Shown: positions 6,773-8,454 of the stretch, piece by piece
Layout of the letters: each line of letters starts with the position of its first letter
How positions within the stretch are numbered: the first letter of the stretch is position 1
Assembly: GCA_001786225.1 (NCBI GenBank)
Contig: MFVV01000005.1
Coordinates: 1-8,454 of the forward strand
Direction: 5' to 3'
Source of the DNA: Candidatus Nomurabacteria bacterium RIFCSPLOWO2_12_FULL_46_14
GTDB taxonomy: Bacteria; Patescibacteriota; Minisyncoccia; Phycocordibacterales; UBA9973
Length of the DNA stretch: 8,454 nt
The notes under the pieces: generated by a model
What the model was told of the DNA's origin: nothing
The model's database searches: none
What the model saw: only the letters and a program-made list of their open reading frames with translations
Translations under genes and position numbers: made by a program

Positions 6773-6795
6773 CCGCCGGAGCGAAGCGGAGGCGG
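6773..6795. repeat. GC-rich palindromic repeat of CPR type
   Basis: CCGCC (6773-6777) and GGCGG (6791-6795) enclose GGAGCGAAGCGGA. Sequences of this CCGCCTCCGCTTCGC type are scattered between genes in Parcubacteria-like genomes (recalled, not searched). It lies between the IS non-coding end and the end of the VKOR gene. Confidence 0.5.
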
Positions 6796-6797
6796 TC

Positions 6798-6824
6798 AGT
6801 TCTGTTCAAAAAATGTTCGAGCTT
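6798..6824 (-). repeat. dispersed repeat, copy A (minus orientation)
   Basis: Read on the minus strand this 27-nt unit begins AAGCTCGAAC, has a T-rich centre, and ends GAACAGAACT. It matches 23 of 27 bases with 8379-8405 on the plus strand. Both copies are followed by a GC-rich hairpin and then GAACGCTCG (here 6773-6765). It lies just after the VKOR stop, and its T-run would be read by transcripts leaving the VKOR gene, but no stem precedes the run. Confidence 0.6.
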
Positions 6825-6845
6825 GGTCGTATAAATACACCAGAA

Positions 6846-7289
6846 TTAAGTGCTTAATCGGTTACCGATGGGGCGAGTTTTTAAAAACGCCATCAATGCA
6901 AGGGCAACGATGGTTGTGGAGAGGAGCGCCGAGACCATGCAGTAAAAGCAGATTGCCTCAATCACAAAAATCTGGAGATACACAAACCAAAGCGTAAAGA
7001 GGAATCCCGCGAGCCCGAGGAGGAGCATGGCGGCTTCTATCCACCGTTTGCGGCTATCAAGGTAGAGGAAGGCGAGCAGGAGCACTGTAAGGTAGAAGAT
7101 GAAGCCATAGGCAGAGACAGGGAAGCCCATAATCTGGCTGTAGGCGCTCGTGAGAACATCGCTACAGCCGCCGGTAATCGGGCAGGATACCTCCCCGCCC
7201 GAATAGTACTTCACCGTAATATAGCCCGCATCTATAAGCCCGAGGAAGGCGAGCGCAACCCAAAAGAGCGCTACTGTTTTATAGCTCAT
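6846..7289 (-). CDS. vitamin K epoxide reductase (VKOR) family disulfide-forming membrane protein
   Basis: This 147-residue integral membrane protein has four hydrophobic segments (about 5-25, 58-77, 84-105, 108-135). It passes electrons from a periplasmic thiol oxidoreductase to quinone, replacing DsbB. The diagnostic residues are a loop cysteine pair Cys36 and Cys42 (SCPITGGCSDV) after helix 1, the conserved Ser in the FPVSAYG segment, and the active-site Cys114-Phe-Tyr-Cys117 in the last helix. There is no fused thioredoxin domain; the partner is the upstream gene, whose TGA overlaps this ATG in ATGA (7286-7289). That overlap implies translational coupling and joint function in making disulfides in exported proteins. 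Length is typical of stand-alone bacterial VKOR. Confidence 0.93.
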   Translation of the reverse strand: MSYKTVALFWVALAFLGLIDAGYITVKYYSGGEVSCPITGGCSDVLTSAYSQIMGFPVSAYGFIFYLTVLLLAFLYLDSRKRWIEAAMLLLGLAGFLFTLWFVYLQIFVIEAICFYCMVSALLSTTIVALALMAFLKTRPIGNRLST

Positions 7290-7957
7290 GGTGCAGTACT
7301 GGTGGCTACGCCTTGCAGGAGCGCTGTGCGCAGATCATCAAAACTCTTCACCTTTAATTGGACTCCGTTCACGTAGAAGGTCGGCGTGCCTCGCACGCCG
7401 ATGCGCGCCGCCTCATCAGCGTCGCGCTTGACCCGCGCGCGGAGCTCCTCGCTCTCCATGTCGGCCGCAAAACGCACTGTCTCAAGGGTAAGTCCTTCGG
7501 CAAGCTTCACAAAGTAGCTCAATGCTTGATCGTTCGGTATTCCCGCCCACTCTCGTTGGTTGTCAAAGAGTGCGTCATGTATTTCCCAAAACTTGCCCTG
7601 CTTGGCCGCCGCCTCGGAGGCAAGCGCCGCGAGTTCTGCATTTTTATGTTGGGACAAGGGTAAGTGACGGTACACAAAGATCGTCGTTGAAGCAAATTCA
7701 GCGTACAACGAACGCAGTGCCGGTTGCGCCGCTAAACACGCGGGGCACTCAAAATCACTGTACTCCACAAAAACAAGCGCACTGGAGCTTGCTCCTCTTA
7801 CATGGTCATCATCTTTCAGCCCCGGCGCGAGGGTTCCACTCCCTCCTCCCCCATCCCGCGTTGCCACATAAACAATAAACCCTGCAAGCGCAACGAGCGT
7901 GAGCCCCAAGAGCCAAAGGAAGACGCGTGTTCCGCTTTGTGATGTATGTGTTGACAT
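7286..7957 (-). CDS. membrane-anchored DsbA-like thiol:disulfide oxidoreductase (thioredoxin fold)
   Basis: This 223-residue protein has an N-terminal signal-anchor helix (about 12-32), a Gly-rich linker (35-47), then a DsbA/thioredoxin_4-type domain. The active site is Cys71-Pro-Ala-Cys74 in the EYSDFECPACLA segment, and the cis-proline loop is GVRGTPTF with Pro192. It would oxidise cysteines of exported proteins outside the membrane and be re-oxidised by VKOR, encoded immediately downstream with a 4-bp overlap. There is no Shine-Dalgarno; a TAGAAT -10 box 8 bp before the ATG suggests a leaderless message. Codon use is clearly more GC-rich than in the restriction operon, consistent with this being resident host sequence. 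Confidence 0.92.
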   Translation of the reverse strand: MSTHTSQSGTRVFLWLLGLTLVALAGFIVYVATRDGGGGSGTLAPGLKDDDHVRGASSSALVFVEYSDFECPACLAAQPALRSLYAEFASTTIFVYRHLPLSQHKNAELAALASEAAAKQGKFWEIHDALFDNQREWAGIPNDQALSYFVKLAEGLTLETVRFAADMESEELRARVKRDADEAARIGVRGTPTFYVNGVQLKVKSFDDLRTALLQGVATSTAP

Positions 7958-7964
7958 GGAGCGA

Positions 7965-7993
7965 ATTCTAGCAGATTAGCCGACAGTTTTAAA
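7965..7993 (-). promoter_or_regulatory. promoter of the dsbA-vkor operon (leaderless)
   Basis: On the minus strand, TTTAAA (7993-7988) and TAGAAT (7970-7965) are separated by 17 bp. The start of transcription would fall at about 7958, at or one base before the ATG at 7957, giving a leaderless mRNA. The -35 matches consensus at 4 of 6 positions and the -10 at 5 of 6. Confidence 0.5.
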
Positions 7994-8030
7994 GTATGCT
8001 AGGATTTCAAAATATGGCGGGCTTGCCCTG

Positions 8031-8060
8031 CTGTAGTCCGCCGTGGCGGACGGAGGCGGG
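8031..8060 (+). repeat. 30-bp palindrome-bearing repeat, copy 1, abutting tRNA-Pro(UGG)
   Basis: It contains the 7-bp-arm palindrome GTCCGCCGTGGCGGAC (8036-8051) and runs into the first bases of the tRNA. It is identical to 8155-8184 at 29 of 30 positions. CTGTAG at its left edge is echoed by CCGTAG at 8061-8066 inside the tRNA. Confidence 0.85.
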
Positions 8061-8129
8061 CCGTAGTGTAACGGCTAACATTCCCGCTTTGGGAGCGGGC
8101 GACTCCGGGTTCGAATCCCGGCGGCCCGA
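8057..8129 (+). tRNA. tRNA-Pro (anticodon UGG)
   Basis: This 73-nt gene folds as a full cloverleaf. The acceptor is CGGGCCG/CGGCCCG (8057-8063/8122-8128) with discriminator A8129, and the D stem is GTGT/ACAT. The anticodon stem CCCGC/GCGGG holds loop TTTGGGA (anticodon TGG with G37), and the T arm is CCGGG-TTCGAAT-CCCGG. C1-G72 and G37 are typical of proline tRNAs. CCA is not encoded, so it must be added by a nucleotidyltransferase. A possible -10 (TATGCT, 7995-8000) lies upstream. It reads all or most CCN codons. Confidence 0.95.
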
Positions 8130-8154
8130 TTGGGCGACAAGTGGGTTTACCTCG

Positions 8155-8184
8155 CTGTAGTCCGCCGTGGCGGACAGAGGCGGG
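8155..8184 (+). repeat. 30-bp palindrome-bearing repeat, copy 2, abutting tRNA-Pro(GGG)
   Basis: It has the same unit and the same position relative to the tRNA as copy 1, with one base different (G8052 versus A8176). Palindrome arms are 8160-8166 and 8169-8175. CTGTAG at 8155-8160 is exactly repeated at 8185-8190 within the tRNA 5' end, as a target-site duplication would be. Confidence 0.85.
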
Positions 8185-8254
8185 CTGTAGTACACCGGTA
8201 GTATGCACGCATGGGGTGCGTGTGAACCGGGTTCGATTCCCGGCAGCCCGACCA
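8181..8254 (+). tRNA. tRNA-Pro (anticodon GGG)
   Basis: The cloverleaf has acceptor CGGGCTG/CAGCCCG (8181-8187/8244-8250), discriminator A8251, and a D stem GTAC/GTAT with a 7-nt loop. The anticodon stem CACGC/GCGTG holds loop ATGGGGT (anticodon GGG, G37), with a 4-nt variable loop and T arm CCGGG-TTCGATT-CCCGG. Bases 8252-8254 are CCA, so the 3' end may be encoded, unlike the neighbouring tRNA-Pro. It lies 51 bp after the first tRNA on the same strand and is probably cotranscribed. It reads CCC and CCU. Confidence 0.94.
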
Positions 8255-8365
8255 ATCAAAACTTAACGATTTTTCAGGACGAGATGTTTGCTCGCTCGCC
8301 CCGTCTTCGGCGGGGCGAGCGAGCAAACAAACGCCTCTGAATTTTCAAAATGTCTTGATTGGTCG
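8249..8365. repeat. 117-bp symmetric nested inverted repeat starting in the tRNA 3' end
   Basis: Outer arms CGACCAATCAA (8249-8259) and TTGATTGGTCG (8355-8365) are perfect 11-bp inverted repeats. Inside, TTCAG/CTGAA lie at equal distances from the centre, and the core is a perfect 18-bp stem with a 7-nt loop. The two intervening segments are both exactly 26 nt, so everything shares one axis. The left arm includes the last bases and CCA of tRNA-Pro(GGG). Confidence 0.75.
8286..8328. repeat. perfect 18-bp hairpin downstream of the tRNAs
   Basis: The stem arms are 8286-8303 and 8311-8328 (GTTTGCTCGC... against ...GCGAGCAAAC), with loop TCTTCGG. It would be a very stable stem-loop 32 nt after the tRNA end and could stop or process the tRNA transcript. 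There is no T-run after it on either strand, so an ordinary Rho-independent terminator is not supported. Confidence 0.8.
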
Positions 8366-8378
8366 CAATTACTAAACG

Positions 8379-8405
8379 AAGCTCGAACCTATTTTGAACG
8401 AAACT
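8379..8405 (+). repeat. dispersed repeat, copy B (plus orientation)
   Basis: This 27-nt unit (starts AAGCTCGAAC, ends GAACGAAACT) is 23/27 identical to the minus-strand unit at 6824-6798. A hairpin follows (CCCGTC/GGCGGG, 8419-8424/8428-8433, one G-T pair), then GAACGCTCG at 8446-8454, the same order as in copy A. The repeat may continue past the window end. Nothing else is seen in 8366-8454. Confidence 0.6.
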
Positions 8406-8454
8406 CCGAATGATTGCTCCCGTCGTTGGCGGGATGGCAGAAACTGAACGCTCG

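Noticed and set aside
6671..6997. Plus-strand open frame of 108 codons
   Set aside because: It runs through palindromes and antisense to the VKOR gene, with low-complexity Gly/Pro/Arg composition and no family features.
7951..7956. Perfect TTGACA as a -35 box for the tRNA operon
   Set aside because: It is the complement of the dsbA-like start region, and no -10 hexamer sits 16-18 bp downstream.
207..7957. UGA recoding to glycine, as in some CPR lineages
   Set aside because: TGA ends the controller, vsr and dsbA-like genes at sensible places, and no conserved glycine is encoded by TGA.
8031..8184. CRISPR-like array from the two identical palindromic repeats
   Set aside because: Only two copies exist, the interval between them holds a tRNA, and no cas gene is present.
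7999..8259. Two open frames of 82-86 codons on the minus strand with a GPPGFEPG-type sequence
   Set aside because: They are antisense to the two tRNA genes; such frames are a well-known annotation artefact of tRNA regions.

Overview
The window looks like a chromosomal segment of a Patescibacteria/CPR bacterium (Parcubacteria-like). This is an inference from several signs: short, tightly packed or overlapping genes with almost no Shine-Dalgarno sequences; a VKOR plus membrane-anchored DsbA pair; tRNA genes of which one lacks an encoded CCA; and many short GC-rich palindromes of the kind scattered through such genomes. UGA is used as a normal stop (controller, vsr and dsbA-like genes all end in TGA), so this is not a UGA-recoding lineage.

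Layout. (1) 1-206: non-coding leader with one small hairpin and, just before the first gene, a TATAAT box sitting inside an inverted repeat. (2) 207-5258, plus strand: a five-gene, overlapping defence operon. It encodes an XRE controller protein, a DNA cytosine-C5 methyltransferase, a HaeII-family restriction endonuclease (expected site RGCGCY), a Vsr mismatch endonuclease, and a 792-residue Rad50-like ATPase with a CxxC zinc-hook motif and a C-terminal R-x3-E...H pattern like the RloC/PrrC anticodon nucleases. (3) 5259-about 6740: an IS110-family element with its recombinase on the minus strand and a structured non-coding stretch 5' of the gene where IS110-group elements carry their bridge RNA. 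(4) 6846-7957, minus strand: a two-gene disulfide-bond operon (DsbA-like oxidoreductase, then VKOR) with a promoter that would make a leaderless mRNA. (5) 8057-8254, plus strand: two tandem proline tRNAs (UGG and GGG), each preceded by an almost identical 30-bp palindrome-bearing repeat. (6) 8249-8454: a 117-bp symmetric nested inverted repeat that starts in the 3' end of the second tRNA, then a dispersed repeat whose other copy lies inverted beside the IS element.

How it works together (inference). The controller would time expression of the modification and restriction genes. The methyltransferase protects RGCGCY sites and the endonuclease cuts unmodified DNA. Vsr repairs T:G mismatches left by deamination of the m5C. 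The RloC-like ATPase would be a second line of defence that disables tRNA if restriction fails or DNA is damaged. The operon is visibly more AT-rich than the VKOR/DsbA region and adjoins a mobile element, which fits acquisition by transfer. The most interesting points are the RloC-like gene inside a type II (not type I) restriction operon, the possible IS110 bridge RNA, and the repeat architecture around the proline tRNAs.
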